DNA of 64,000 nt from Pseudomonas sp. R5(2019) (GCF_009905435.1 NZ_JAAAMT010000007.1:62001-126000), one strand, 5' to 3'; positions 26,178 through 35,740 are shown, counted from the first letter of the stretch. The notes: generated by a model from the sequence alone, not told the origin. Made by a program: numbers and translations.

Positions 26178-27029
26178 ATGCGCACCTATCGGCTGGTGAT
26201 TGCCTGCCCTGACCGCGTTGGCATCGTCGCTAAAGTCAGTAATTTCCTGGCGTCCTACAATGGTTGGATTACCGAAGCGAGTCATCACTCTGATGACTTG
26301 AGCGGTTGGTTCTTTATGCGTCACGAGATCCGTGCCGACACGCTGCCCTTTGGCATCGAGGCATTTCGCGAAGCCTTTGCGCCGATCGCCGAAGAATTCT
26401 CGATGGTGTGGCGCATTACCGACACCGACCAGAAAAAACGCGTGGTCTTGATGGCCAGCCGCGAGTCCCACTGCCTGGCTGATTTGCTGCACCGCTGGCA
26501 CAGTGACGAACTCGATTGCGAGATCGCCTGTGTCATCTCCAACCACGACGACCTGCGCAGCATGGTCGAGTGGCACGGCATTCCGTACTTTCATGTGCCG
26601 GTCAACCCGCAGGACAAGCAATCGGCGTTCGCCGAGGTCTCGCGCCTGGTCAAGCAACACGACGCCGATGTGGTCGTGCTGGCGCGCTATATGCAAATCC
26701 TGCCGCCGCAGCTGTGCCAGGAATACGCAGGCCAAGTGATCAACATCCACCACAGCTTCCTGCCGTCGTTCGTCGGCGCCAAGCCTTACCACCAGGCGTC
26801 GCTGCGCGGGGTCAAGCTGATCGGTGCGACCTGCCACTATGTCACTGAAGAGCTGGACGCAGGCCCCATCATCGAGCAGGACGTGGTGCGTGTCAGCCAC
26901 AGCGACAGCATTGAAGACATGGTGCGCTTCGGTCGCGACGTGGAAAAAATGGTGTTGGCCCGTGGCTTGCGCTACCACCTGGAAGACCGCGTGCTGGTAC
27001 ATGGCAACAAGACGGTGGTCTTTAACTGA
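26178..27029 (+). CDS. purU: Formyltetrahydrofolate deformylase
   Basis: A 283-residue PurU, hydrolysing 10-formyl-THF to formate and THF. An N-terminal ACT domain (RTYRLVIACPDRVGIVAKVS) is followed by a formyltransferase fold with VVLMASRESHCLADLLHRW, the catalytic NIHHSFLPSFVGAKPYHQA and the ATCHYVTEELDAGPIIEQDV segment. The start ATG follows TTGGAGTTTCCTAC. It balances one-carbon pools for purine and glycine synthesis. Confidence 0.94.
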   Translation: MRTYRLVIACPDRVGIVAKVSNFLASYNGWITEASHHSDDLSGWFFMRHEIRADTLPFGIEAFREAFAPIAEEFSMVWRITDTDQKKRVVLMASRESHCLADLLHRWHSDELDCEIACVISNHDDLRSMVEWHGIPYFHVPVNPQDKQSAFAEVSRLVKQHDADVVVLARYMQILPPQLCQEYAGQVINIHHSFLPSFVGAKPYHQASLRGVKLIGATCHYVTEELDAGPIIEQDVVRVSHSDSIEDMVRFGRDVEKMVLARGLRYHLEDRVLVHGNKTVVFN

Positions 27030-27038
27030 CGCCGTTCT

Positions 27039-27295
27039 GGTAGGAGCCGGGCTTGCCCGCGATGAACGAAGACGCGCAACCCCTGAAAAAACGCGGTGTC
27101 CTCTTTCGCGGGCAAGCCCCAATGCCAGTCAGTTAACGCATAGATTCTGTGGGAGCGGATTTATCCGCGAATGAACGATGACGCGCAATGCCTGAAAAAC
27201 CGCGGTGTATTCATTCGCGGATAAATCCGCTCCCACAGGGGTTGTGTCGTTCAATGCCTTAACTGACCGGCATTGGGGCAAGCCCGGCTCCTACC
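27039..27295. repeat. Compound nested REP array with conserved spacers
   Basis: Three inverted-repeat levels are nested. An outer pair (27039-27059 and 27275-27295) carries ggtaggagccgggcttgccc. A REP doublet of that arm class spans 27039-27119. An inverted pair of about 26 nt ending in CCAGTCAGTTAA / TTAACTGACCGG lies at 27111-27136 and 27259-27284. Inside it, 27147-27238 is a REPIN of the other class (ggatttatccgcga). Two 38-nt spacers (27062-27099, 27171-27208) are 34/38 identical although the arms differ. A related half-copy is at 45368-45503. Confidence 0.85.
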
Positions 27296-28277
27296 GGTTT
27301 TGCAGTTTGTGCAGCAGTGGGCGCCCCAGCATCAGCAGAAACACTGGCCCGCCAGCGATCAGATAGAAGTAGTAGGTCACCGCCCGCCAAATCAGAATGG
27401 CGGCTGCCGCTGTGGATTTGCCGACCATCGGTGCGAGCAGGGCTGCCGAGGTCAACTCGGCCGCTCCGGCGCCCCCAGGCAACAGGCTCAGCTGTCCGGC
27501 ACTGAGCGACAGCATCTGAATCAGAAAACTCCAGCCCCATTGCAGGTCGACGCCCAGGCCTTTCAGAGCCAGGTACAGCACGCTATAGCGCAGGCCCCAG
27601 TGCAGGCAGGTCAAGGCGAAGACCTTGAACAGCACCCGCCTTGGCAGGGTGCAGGTATCGCGAAACGCCTCGAGAAAGTGCAGCAGCTTGCGCGCCCAAC
27701 GCCGCCGTGTCGGCGGGGCAACCTTGAGCCAGTGCAGCAGGCGGCCATTGATGCGGATCAGGTGCCGATGGAAGCGCATGACGGCCAGGCACAGGCAAAT
27801 CCCTGCGGCCATCAGCAGGGCGCTGCTGAGCAGCAGCGATTCCTGATTGCGGCTGAGGTTGTGCAGCAACGCATAAAGCAGAATGCCGAGCAGGGCGCAG
27901 AGAAAGAACACCAGATCGCTGAACTGGTCCATCGCATACACCGCGCTGCTGCGCGCCGGGCGCACGCCACTGCGCGCCAGTAGCGCCATCAGGGTCAGCG
28001 GGCCGCCACTGCCACCGGGCGTGGCGCAAATGGCGAACTCGGTCGACATCACCACCCCTATGCTGCGCAGGCGTCCCAACCGGCCGACGTGATCACCCAG
28101 CAGCAGGCGCAGGCGTAAGGCGTTGATCAACCAGCAGGTGCTGATCATGCCGAACATGATCAACAGCAGGGTGAGGGGAAAGCGCTGCAAGCGTGGCCAG
28201 ATATCGCTGCCGCCAACCCACAGCGGAATCATCGCAGCGACCAGTATGGCGATCACTAAGCCGATCAAGCGCCTCAT
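27291..28277 (-). CDS. UPF0104/YbhN-type multi-spanning membrane protein
   Basis: A 328-residue protein with about eight hydrophobic helices and an LLPGGAGAAELTSAALLA segment, the conserved PGGxGxxE-like motif of the lysylphosphatidylglycerol synthase-transmembrane (UPF0104, GltX2/YbhN) family. Such proteins often act as flippases or lipid-modification partners. Start overlaps the deacetylase stop by 4 bp. As third gene after a glycosyltransferase and a deacetylase, it may move the resulting glycolipid. Function inferred. Confidence 0.8.
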   Translation of the reverse strand: MRRLIGLVIAILVAAMIPLWVGGSDIWPRLQRFPLTLLLIMFGMISTCWLINALRLRLLLGDHVGRLGRLRSIGVVMSTEFAICATPGGSGGPLTLMALLARSGVRPARSSAVYAMDQFSDLVFFLCALLGILLYALLHNLSRNQESLLLSSALLMAAGICLCLAVMRFHRHLIRINGRLLHWLKVAPPTRRRWARKLLHFLEAFRDTCTLPRRVLFKVFALTCLHWGLRYSVLYLALKGLGVDLQWGWSFLIQMLSLSAGQLSLLPGGAGAAELTSAALLAPMVGKSTAAAAILIWRAVTYYFYLIAGGPVFLLMLGRPLLHKLQNR

Positions 28278-29047
28278 GCGCGGGCCTGGCTTGCCAGCCA
28301 GGCGACCTTGGTCATGGGCTGGCGCCCCTGTGCCAACAGGCGTTGCAGCAATGTCAGCCAGTAGTCTCGGGAGAAGTCATGGCGCATGTCCACCGGGTGC
28401 AGGCCGAGGCGGATCGTCGATGCGTGCCGCCAGTGCGCTTCCCGGGCATCGTTGGCCAGTCGAGACAGTCCACGCCGCCAGCGGCTGCGCGCGCTCCAGA
28501 CCAGCCCCGGTGCTGGCACCGCGGTGAAGTCGGGCAGCCGGAACAGCGTCTGCGGGGCACTGGTGTAGCTTAGAGGCAACTGACGCAACGCCTCGCGGGT
28601 GCCTTCGCTCATCAGCCACGCCGGCGCGACAAAACCGTGCAGTGGCCAGCCGTGGCGCTCAAACAGCCTGATGCCAGCGAGCAGGCGCTCCAGAGCCTGA
28701 TCACGGCTCAGATTGTAGAATTCGCCCTCCCGGGTGTAGACCCGACGCATGAAGTACTCGCCAGGTGTAAGCGGCGGCGGGCCTTCATCGGCATGACAGT
28801 AGCCGTGCAGCGCCAACTCATCGCCGCGGGCCAGGCGCCGCTCCAGTTGCTGTCGAAAACAGACATCGGCATCCAGGGCATAGCGCCGATGAAAGTCCGG
28901 CACCACCAGCAAGGTCATGGGGATCGAGCCGAGCGCGTCCACGGCCTCGACAAAGGGTTGATAGTCGGCCCAGGTGTGCGGCGCGACATCATGCAACACC
29001 AACAGCAGGCTGGGCTGCCCGGGGGAGCTGGCGACTGTCTCAGGCAT
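28274..29047 (-). CDS. DUF2334-type polysaccharide deacetylase-like protein
   Basis: 257 residues starting MPETVASSPGQPSLLLVLHD. The NodB-like fold is shown by LLLVLHDVAPHTW (Asp-containing strand) and ELALHGYCHADEG (H-x3-H-like metal site). It lacks a signal peptide, suggesting cytosolic action on a lipid-linked or nucleotide-linked sugar. It overlaps the glycosyltransferase by 8 bp and the membrane protein by 4 bp. The in-frame extension to 29272 is out of keeping with the gene overlap and is rejected. Confidence 0.82.
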   Translation of the reverse strand: MPETVASSPGQPSLLLVLHDVAPHTWADYQPFVEAVDALGSIPMTLLVVPDFHRRYALDADVCFRQQLERRLARGDELALHGYCHADEGPPPLTPGEYFMRRVYTREGEFYNLSRDQALERLLAGIRLFERHGWPLHGFVAPAWLMSEGTREALRQLPLSYTSAPQTLFRLPDFTAVPAPGLVWSARSRWRRGLSRLANDAREAHWRHASTIRLGLHPVDMRHDFSRDYWLTLLQRLLAQGRQPMTKVAWLASQARA

Positions 29048-30161
29048 GAACGTGCAGCGCCAGATTGCTGCCCAGGACGGCTCGGTAGTGGGCGAGCAAG
29101 CCGTTGACGACGCTGTCCCAGGCATAGTGTTGTTCGGCATGCTGGCGCGCCGATTGGCCAAGTTGCAGCGGGTCGCCTTCAAACAGCTCGTGCACCTTGC
29201 GGGCCATGGCCAGGCCGTCGTTGGGCGCGCACAAAAGCCCGCAGTCCGGCTGAACGATCTCGTTGAATGCACCTGCCGCCACGGCCACCACGGGGATGCC
29301 GCTGGCCATGGCTTCGAGGATCACCAGGCCGAAGGTCTCCTGGTCGCCGGCATGCACCAGGGCATCCGCGCTGGCCATCAGGAGGGCGACTTCATGTGTC
29401 GGGCAGAAATGATCGATCACCGTGACGTTGTCCGGGGTGCCGGTCGGCATGTGCGAGCCCACCAGCAGCAGATGGTACGGCTTGCCGAGGCGCTTGATGC
29501 AGTCGAGCAGGATCGGCAGGTTTTTTTCCTTCGAGCCGCGACCCGCAAAAATCAGCAGGCGGCTGTCCTCGGGGATTCCCAGTTGTGCCTTCAGGCCCGG
29601 CTCGCGCAGGCTGGGGTTGAAGGTCGCCAGGTCCACACCCAGGCGTTGCACGTGCACATTGCTGATGCCAAGGCTGCGCAGCTTGTCGGCCATCACTTGG
29701 CTGGGCGCCAGCACCCGGTCGAAATTGCCGTACAACTTGCTCACATAGGCTTCGACGTTGGGGGTGAACCAATTGCCCATGCGGTTGCTGACCAGCAGTG
29801 GCAGGTCGGAGTGATAGAAACCAATCACCGGCACATCCAGTTGCCGGCGCGCATCCAGAGCGGCCCAGGCCGTCAGGTACGGGTCGCCCACTTCAATCAG
29901 GTCGGGTTGCAGGTCGTGCAAGACATTGCGCCAGGGCGCCAGCCGCAGCGGAAAGCGGTAACCATTGCCGAAGGGCAGGGCGGGGGCAGGGACTTCGTAA
30001 ATCCCGTTTTGCCGGGTGAGATTGGCACCGGGGATCAAAAGGCTGTGGCGTACACCCGGATGCAGGCCCAGGCGACGGTGTTTGGCATCAAGATAGGTCC
30101 GCACTCCGCCACTGGCAGGGGCGTAGAACATGGTGATGTCAGCGATATGCACGATCAGCAT
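29040..30161 (-). CDS. GT4-family glycosyltransferase
   Basis: A 373-residue GT-B enzyme: an N-terminal DITMFYAPASGGVRTYLDAK acceptor domain with the GGV loop, and the C-terminal donor domain with LLIFAGRGSKEKNL and the E-x7-E block GDQETFGLVILEAMASGIP. ATG at 30161 has GGAGG 4-5 bp upstream; a start at 30245 would be unsupported. First gene of an operon with the deacetylase and UPF0104 protein. The lipid acceptor may be phosphatidylinositol-like or diacylglycerol-like, as in many GT4 enzymes, but is unknown. Confidence 0.87.
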   Translation of the reverse strand: MLIVHIADITMFYAPASGGVRTYLDAKHRRLGLHPGVRHSLLIPGANLTRQNGIYEVPAPALPFGNGYRFPLRLAPWRNVLHDLQPDLIEVGDPYLTAWAALDARRQLDVPVIGFYHSDLPLLVSNRMGNWFTPNVEAYVSKLYGNFDRVLAPSQVMADKLRSLGISNVHVQRLGVDLATFNPSLREPGLKAQLGIPEDSRLLIFAGRGSKEKNLPILLDCIKRLGKPYHLLLVGSHMPTGTPDNVTVIDHFCPTHEVALLMASADALVHAGDQETFGLVILEAMASGIPVVAVAAGAFNEIVQPDCGLLCAPNDGLAMARKVHELFEGDPLQLGQSARQHAEQHYAWDSVVNGLLAHYRAVLGSNLALHVHA

Positions 30162-30240
30162 CCCTCCGAGGTCGTCATCCACTTGGTTGACCTCTATGAA
30201 GAATAGATGTTCGATCGCTTGCTTGAGGGGTGCTTCGCAG

Positions 30241-30266
30241 CCCATCGCGGCTCGGGCCGCGATGGG
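30241..30266. repeat. REP-derived perfect hairpin
   Basis: CCCATCGCGGC-TCGG-GCCGCGATGGG, an 11-bp perfect stem with a 4-nt loop, 25 bp before the chemoreceptor stop. It has no T-tract. It could protect or end the chemoreceptor mRNA. Confidence 0.7.
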
Positions 30267-30290
30267 CCGTGCAACGGCCCCAGGTCAGGG

Positions 30291-32180
30291 TCAGATTCGG
30301 AAGCTGCCCACCAGCTGCTTGAGCCGGCTGGCCTGTTGCTCCAGGTCCGAACAGGCACGCAAGGTAGCCTGCAGGTTTTCCACGCCTTCCTGGTTGAGGG
30401 TGTTGATCTCGTTGATGTCCATATTGATCGCTTCCACCACTGCGGTCTGCTCCTCGGTGGCGGTCGCGACCGACTGGTTCATCCCGTCAATCTCGCCGAT
30501 GCGCAAGGTAACGCTGCCCAACCGCTCGCCGGCCTGGTTGGCAATCGACACACTGTCCTGGCTGTGGCGCTGGCTTTCGCCCATGGTGCTGACCGATTCG
30601 CGGGCACCCACCTGCAACTCTTCGATCATGTTCTGCACTTGCTGCGCCGATTCCTGGGTGCGATGTGCCAGGTTGCGCACCTCATCGGCCACCACCGCAA
30701 AGCCACGCCCGGCTTCACCGGCACGGGCAGCCTCGATGGCTGCGTTGAGGGCGAGCAGGTTGGTTTGTTGGGAGATGCTGGTGATCACTTCCAGGATCTG
30801 GCCGATATTCACGGTTTTGCTGTTCAGGGTCTCGATGTGTGAGCTGGAGGTGCAGATCAGGTCCGATAGCCGGTTCATCGCATCAATGCTGCGCTCGACC
30901 ACTTGCTGGCCTTCTTCAGCCAGGTGCCGGGCGCTGCCGGCCTGTTGCGAGGCCTGGGCGGCGTTGTGGGCAATCTCCTGGGCGGCGGCGCCCAGTTCGT
31001 TAATGGCGGCGGCCACGCTGTTGGTGCGGTTGGCCTGCTCGTCAGAGTTGAGCATCGAGGAGTTGGAGGCGCTGACCACCCGCAAGGCGACTTCGTTGAC
31101 CTGCTCGGTGGCAGAGGACACCTCGCGGATCGAGCCATGAATACGTTCGACAAAGCGGTTGAAGGCGTTGCCCAGAATCCCGAATTCATCCTGGGTATGA
31201 ATCTGCAGGCGCTTGGTCAGATCGCCTTCACCTTGGGCGATGTCTTCCATGGCACGGCTCATGGTGTGCAGCGGCTGCATCAGCAGGCGAATCAGCATGC
31301 CCAGCAGGGCGATGATAAAGATCACGGCAATGAGGGTCGCTACCACCGCCGAGGTTCGGAACTCGCTGAGCATCGAGTAGGCCTTGTCCTTGTCGACGGA
31401 CAGGCCAATGTACCAGTTCACCGATGGCAGGCCTTTGACCGGAGTAAAGGTGACAATGCGGTGGTTGCCGTCGGCCTCGACCTCGCTGATGTCGGTGCTG
31501 ATGCGCGGGGTGTTGTGCGGATACAGGTCCGACAGGGATTTCATGACCAGATTTTTGTCCGGGTGGACCAGGATCTTGCCGTCGGCGCTGACCAGGTAGG
31601 CGTAGCCCATGCCATCGAAGTTCAGCGCGCTGATGATCTCGATCAGCACATCCAGGCTCAAGTCGCCGCCCACCACGCCAAGGTTGCGCCCGGCCTTGGT
31701 GGTGGCCGCGACAATGGAAATCACCAGCTTGTTCGACGCCATGTCGATATAGGGCTCGGTCAGGGCCGGACCGCTGCTGGCCTGGCCGCTTTTGTACCAG
31801 GGACGGGCGCGTGGGTCGTAGCTTTCCGGCATCTTGGCATCCGGGCGAATCACGAACTGGCCGTCGGTGTCACCCAGATAGATACCCAGGAAACTCGATG
31901 CCAGCGTTTTTTGTTCCAGTAATGCAGCAACGTTTGTGCGATCAGGATTAAGGGCAACGTTTTCGGCGAGGTTTTCTACTAACAGAGTGCGCCCGTCAAA
32001 CCAGTTCTTGATGTTCGCCGCGGTGACTTCTCCCATTTCGTGCAGATAGTTATCCAGGTCTGCGCGAATGGCATTACGCTGAAGGTAGTCGTTATACAGT
32101 GTAAAAAGTGAAAAGGCGGCGATTACGATAAGGGACGCCGCAAGCAGGATCTTGTGGCTGAATCGCAAAGTATTGTTCAT
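30291..32180 (-). CDS. Methyl-accepting chemotaxis protein, PctA/PctB-like amino-acid receptor
   Basis: 629 residues: N-terminal helix ([19 protein letters not shown]), a periplasmic dCache domain (about 30-275), a second helix, HAMP (about 305-355) and a long signalling domain with the hairpin tip [20 protein letters not shown] and a C-terminal methylation region. In the dCache domain, RARPWY, the later EPYID and GGDLSLD match the R-x-W-Y / Y / D pattern I know for amino-acid-binding Cache domains (PctA, PctB). No C-terminal NWETF-type CheR tether is present. Its position next to the GT4 operon and purU mirrors pctAB in P. aeruginosa. Confidence 0.88.
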   Translation of the reverse strand: MNNTLRFSHKILLAASLIVIAAFSLFTLYNDYLQRNAIRADLDNYLHEMGEVTAANIKNWFDGRTLLVENLAENVALNPDRTNVAALLEQKTLASSFLGIYLGDTDGQFVIRPDAKMPESYDPRARPWYKSGQASSGPALTEPYIDMASNKLVISIVAATTKAGRNLGVVGGDLSLDVLIEIISALNFDGMGYAYLVSADGKILVHPDKNLVMKSLSDLYPHNTPRISTDISEVEADGNHRIVTFTPVKGLPSVNWYIGLSVDKDKAYSMLSEFRTSAVVATLIAVIFIIALLGMLIRLLMQPLHTMSRAMEDIAQGEGDLTKRLQIHTQDEFGILGNAFNRFVERIHGSIREVSSATEQVNEVALRVVSASNSSMLNSDEQANRTNSVAAAINELGAAAQEIAHNAAQASQQAGSARHLAEEGQQVVERSIDAMNRLSDLICTSSSHIETLNSKTVNIGQILEVITSISQQTNLLALNAAIEAARAGEAGRGFAVVADEVRNLAHRTQESAQQVQNMIEELQVGARESVSTMGESQRHSQDSVSIANQAGERLGSVTLRIGEIDGMNQSVATATEEQTAVVEAINMDINEINTLNQEGVENLQATLRACSDLEQQASRLKQLVGSFRI

Positions 32181-32367
32181 GGCGTGTTGTGTCCGCTAAG
32201 GTCTTGGAGTCCGTTTGCATCAACAATGGTTTGCACGAAAGGCCAGCCGCTTCGAAGTTGAGAGCCCTCTGTCCCTATGAGGTCTATCTAACCGGCCTTT
32301 CAGAAAACGCTTGTTACTTCCATCGGTATCGACTGCGTTGCCGCAAAGCTTAATCAAGGGTGAAAAA

Positions 32368-33855
32368 ATGTCTGATTTCGCACAACTTGTACTGGGAGCG
32401 GATCTGCAGGCACAGCCTGTCGCCCAGGATTGGCGCCTGGCCAATCGCCATGGCCTGATTGCCGGCGCCACCGGTACCGGCAAGACCGTTACCTTGCAGC
32501 ACATGGCCGAAGCCTTCAGTGATGCCGGGGTGGCGGTGTTTGCCGCCGACATCAAGGGTGACTTGTGTGGCCTGGGTGCAGCGGGCAACCCCCAGGGCAA
32601 GGTGGCCGAGCGCATCGCCGGCATGCCGTGGCTGAACCATCGCCCGCAGTCCTACCCGGTGACCTTGTGGGACATCAACGGTGCAAGCGGCCATCCCTTG
32701 CGCACCACCATTAGCGAAATGGGGCCGTTGCTGCTGGGCAGCCTGCTGGAGTTGACCGACAGCCAGCAGGCGGCGTTGTATGCCGCGTTCAAAGTGGCGG
32801 ACCGAGAAGGGCTGCTGTTGCTGGACCTGAAGGACCTCAAGGCACTGCTCAATCATCTCAAGGACAATCCGCAGCTGCTGGGCGAAGACAGCGCGTTGAT
32901 GACCACGGGCTCCAGCCAAGCCCTGTTGCGTCGGCTGGCGACGCTGGAGCAGCAAGGTGCCGAAGCGCTATTTGGCGAGCCGGCCTTGCAACTTGAAGAC
33001 ATTCTCCACCCGACGGCCGAAGGGCGTGGGCGCATCCACCTGCTCGATGCCAGCCGCCTGGTGCATGAGGCGCCCAAGGTCTATGCGACCTTCCTGTTGT
33101 GGCTGCTGGCCGAGTTGTTCGAGCAGTTGCCCGAGCGCGGCGATGCGGACAAACCTCTGCTGGCGCTGTTTTTCGATGAGGCGCATCTACTCTTTGCAGG
33201 TACACCCAAGGCCTTGCAGGAGCGTCTGGAGCAAGTGGTGCGGTTGATCCGCTCCAAGGGCGTTGGGGTGTATTTCGTGACCCAGTCACCCGCCGACCTG
33301 CCGGATGATGTGCTGGCGCAGCTGGGGCTTCGTGTCCAGCATGGCTTGCGCGCTTTTACCGCCAAGGAGCAGAAATCGCTGCGGGCGGTGGCCGAAGGGT
33401 TCCGGCCGAACCCGGCGTTCGATTCGCTGGCCGTGCTCACCGAGCTGGGGATTGGTGAAGCGTTGGTGGGCACGCTGCAGGACAAGGGCACACCGGCGAT
33501 GGTCCAGCGTGTGCTGATCGCCCCGCCGCAATCGCGCATCGGGCCGTTAAGCGATGCCGAGCGCAGAGCATTGATCGCCCAGTCGCCGTTGCAGGGCCGT
33601 TATGACCAGGCAGTGGACCGGGAGTCGGCGTATGAAATGCTTACCGCGCGAGCGCGCAAGGGCCAGGCTGCTGAAGAATTGCCGGAAAAATCCACGCCCG
33701 CCGAAGAGAGTTTTGGAGACAAGGCCGGTGAGTTTCTCGGCAGCGTTGCCGGGCAGGCGTTGAAGTCGGCCATGCGCCAGGCCGCGAATCAGATTGGCCG
33801 GAATTTGGTGCGGGGCTTGATGGGGTCGTTGCTGGGGGGTAGCAAGCGGCGGTAA
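32368..33855 (+). CDS. HerA-like P-loop ATPase, DUF853 (YjgR-like)
   Basis: A 495-residue ATPase with Walker A in GATGTGKTVTLQHMAEAF near residue 35, Walker B in LLALFFDEAHLLFAG near residue 270, and arginine-rich segments in VRLIRSKGVGVYFVTQSPADL. DUF853/YjgR proteins are distant HerA/FtsK-type hexameric ATPases of unknown function. ATG at 32368 follows AAGGGTGAAAA. It sits alone, divergent from the chemoreceptor gene. The C-terminal GSLLGGSKRR tail is low in complexity. Confidence 0.87.
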   Translation: MSDFAQLVLGADLQAQPVAQDWRLANRHGLIAGATGTGKTVTLQHMAEAFSDAGVAVFAADIKGDLCGLGAAGNPQGKVAERIAGMPWLNHRPQSYPVTLWDINGASGHPLRTTISEMGPLLLGSLLELTDSQQAALYAAFKVADREGLLLLDLKDLKALLNHLKDNPQLLGEDSALMTTGSSQALLRRLATLEQQGAEALFGEPALQLEDILHPTAEGRGRIHLLDASRLVHEAPKVYATFLLWLLAELFEQLPERGDADKPLLALFFDEAHLLFAGTPKALQERLEQVVRLIRSKGVGVYFVTQSPADLPDDVLAQLGLRVQHGLRAFTAKEQKSLRAVAEGFRPNPAFDSLAVLTELGIGEALVGTLQDKGTPAMVQRVLIAPPQSRIGPLSDAERRALIAQSPLQGRYDQAVDRESAYEMLTARARKGQAAEELPEKSTPAEESFGDKAGEFLGSVAGQALKSAMRQAANQIGRNLVRGLMGSLLGGSKRR

Positions 33856-33875
33856 ACCTCGGGCACAGACGTCCA

Positions 33876-34015
33876 TGTAGGAGCGGACCTGGCCGCGATG
33901 GGCTGCGAAGCGGCCCCGGCGATTCCGAAACCGCCCGCACCCCTTGGGCTTGTCGTAGATATCACCTGCCTCGGGGGCTGCTGCGCAGCCCATCGCGGCC
34001 AGGTCCGCTCCTACA
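33876..34015. repeat. Large REP doublet, 'gcggacctggccgcg' arm class
   Basis: Inverted arms 33876-33916 and about 33974-34015, 26 nt near-perfect at the outer ends, with inner gctgcgaagcggcccc / ggggctgctgcgcagc extensions. It lies between the convergent HerA-like and pit genes. Confidence 0.85.
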
Positions 34016-34045
34016 AAGTCGGGTCTGAGCCAGGTTGAAAAAAGT

Positions 34046-34070
34046 AAGGCGCCCATCAGGCGCCTTCCTT
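34046..34070 (-). terminator. Rho-independent terminator of pit
   Basis: Stem AAGGCGCC-CATCA-GGCGCCTT, 15 bp beyond the pit stop, with A-rich sequence (T-rich on the minus strand) at the 34036-34047 side. Confidence 0.75.
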
Positions 34071-34084
34071 ATATATAGCAGGGA

Positions 34085-35557
34085 TCAAACCAGCGCTTTG
34101 CTCGCCAGCCAGAACAGCCCGGCCGACAGGCTTATCGTCGCAGGCAGGGTCAGTACCCAGGCCAACAGGATGGTCTTGACCGTGCCGCCTTGCAGGCCAC
34201 TTTTGTTCGCAACCATGGTGCCGGCCACGCCCGAGGACAACACATGGGTGGTGGAAACCGGCAGGCTGAACACGTTGGCCATGCCAATGGCGCAGGCGGC
34301 GGTGATCTGCGCCGACATGCCTTGGGCATAAGTCATGCCTTGCTTGCCGATCTTCTCGCCGATGGTCAGCACCACGCGCTTCCAGCCGACCATGGTACCG
34401 ATGCCGAGGGCCAGGGCCACGGCGAGAATCACCCAGAATGGTGCGTATTCAGTGGTCGCGGTCAGGTCTTTGCGCAGCTTCTCGAGGTCGGCTTTTTCAC
34501 GCGCCTCAAGGCCCTTCAGCTTGCCGACTTTCTTCGCCGTGTCATCCAGGCAGAGCAGGTAGCGACGGACTTCGATGCGCTTTTCAGCGGGCAGCGAATG
34601 GTAGTCGGAAACACCTTTGAGCGTACCGAGCAAGGCTTCAATCGTCGGTTCAGTCTGCTGCGGGTTGCAGCTGAACTGCTCCGGCAGGTCGCTTTCGCGG
34701 GACTTGCCCAGGGCCAGGAATTCGCCCAGGGTTGCACTGTTGCGCTGGTAGAACTGGCTCAGGTGCAGGGTCGCGTCACGGGTACGCTCGATCTGGTAGG
34801 TAGTGCTGTTCAGGTCGAGAACGAACTGGGCAGGCACGATACCGATCAGCACCAACATGATCAGGCCGATGCCTTTCTGACCGTCGTTGGAACCGTGAAC
34901 GAAGCTCACGCCCATGGCCGAGATCACCAGGACCAGACGGTTCCAGAAAGGTGGGTGCTTTTTATCGTCCAGCTGGCGGCGCTGTTCCGGGGTCTTGTGC
35001 ATCTTCGACAGCGGACGCCACCATTTAAGGCCCAGCAACAGCAGTGCGGCAACGGCAAAGCCGGCCATTGGCGAAATCACCAGCGAGGCGGCGATATCAA
35101 TCGCCTTCTGCCAGTTGACGCCATCGCCCAGCGGAATGTCGCTCAGCAGGGCGTTGGCCAGGCCCACACCCAGGATCGAACCGATCAGCGTGTGCGAACT
35201 GGAAGCCGGAATACCGAAGTACCAGGTACCCAGGTTCCAGGCGATCGCTGCTGCCAGCAAGGAGAAGACCATCGCCAGGCCGTGGCCGGTGTTCACATTG
35301 ATCAGCAATTCGACCGGCAGCAGGTGAACGATGGCGTACGCAACGCCAACCCCTCCGAGCAACACGCCGAGAAAGTTGAATACACCGGAAAAGAACACGG
35401 CCAGGTGCGGCGGCATTGCTTTGGTGTAGATGACAGTCGCTACCGCGTTAGCGGTGTCATGAAAGCCGTTGATGAACTCGAAGGTGAGGACAAAGGCCAG
35501 GGCGAGCAGAAGGCTCACAAGAACCCAAGCGTCGAGCCCGCTGAATAAATCGATCAT
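34085..35557 (-). CDS. pitA: Low-affinity inorganic phosphate transporter, Pit family
   Basis: A 490-residue PiT (SLC20-type) transporter. Both family repeats are visible: FINGFHDTANAVATVIYTK near residue 28 and SFVHGSNDGQKGIGLI mid-protein, with a hydrophilic loop between. It moves metal-phosphate with protons into the cytosol. It is monocistronic; a sigma-70-like promoter lies at 35590-35617. Confidence 0.92.
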   Translation of the reverse strand: MIDLFSGLDAWVLVSLLLALAFVLTFEFINGFHDTANAVATVIYTKAMPPHLAVFFSGVFNFLGVLLGGVGVAYAIVHLLPVELLINVNTGHGLAMVFSLLAAAIAWNLGTWYFGIPASSSHTLIGSILGVGLANALLSDIPLGDGVNWQKAIDIAASLVISPMAGFAVAALLLLGLKWWRPLSKMHKTPEQRRQLDDKKHPPFWNRLVLVISAMGVSFVHGSNDGQKGIGLIMLVLIGIVPAQFVLDLNSTTYQIERTRDATLHLSQFYQRNSATLGEFLALGKSRESDLPEQFSCNPQQTEPTIEALLGTLKGVSDYHSLPAEKRIEVRRYLLCLDDTAKKVGKLKGLEAREKADLEKLRKDLTATTEYAPFWVILAVALALGIGTMVGWKRVVLTIGEKIGKQGMTYAQGMSAQITAACAIGMANVFSLPVSTTHVLSSGVAGTMVANKSGLQGGTVKTILLAWVLTLPATISLSAGLFWLASKALV

Positions 35558-35589
35558 GAAGGTTTTCTGACCCGGTCATAAGGGGGCGC

Positions 35590-35617
35590 GATTATGCCAG
35601 AAATCACTTCTAATCAA
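35590..35617 (-). promoter_or_regulatory. Probable sigma-70 promoter of pit
   Basis: On the minus strand TTGATT (35612-35617), 16 bp, ATAATC (35590-35595), placing transcription start near 35583, about 25 bp before the pit ATG. Confidence 0.45.
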
Positions 35618-35740
35618 TGCACTAGCTTCCGACCGGTTGCACCTCGAATCAGGGGGGAGGAGAACGAGGGTGCGTGCGGAAATTGCGGTAAATTTCAGAA
35701 AAATCCGAGAAATTTGCCGCTAACGCCTGAGAAAAATGCA

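Noticed and set aside
27039..27295. CRISPR array
   Set aside because: Repeats are palindromic REP arms with conserved spacers, irregular spacing and no cas genes.
30291..32180. Long plus-strand frames antisense to the chemoreceptor and other genes
   Set aside because: High-GC genomes give long shadow frames; only the minus-strand frames carry domains and start sites.
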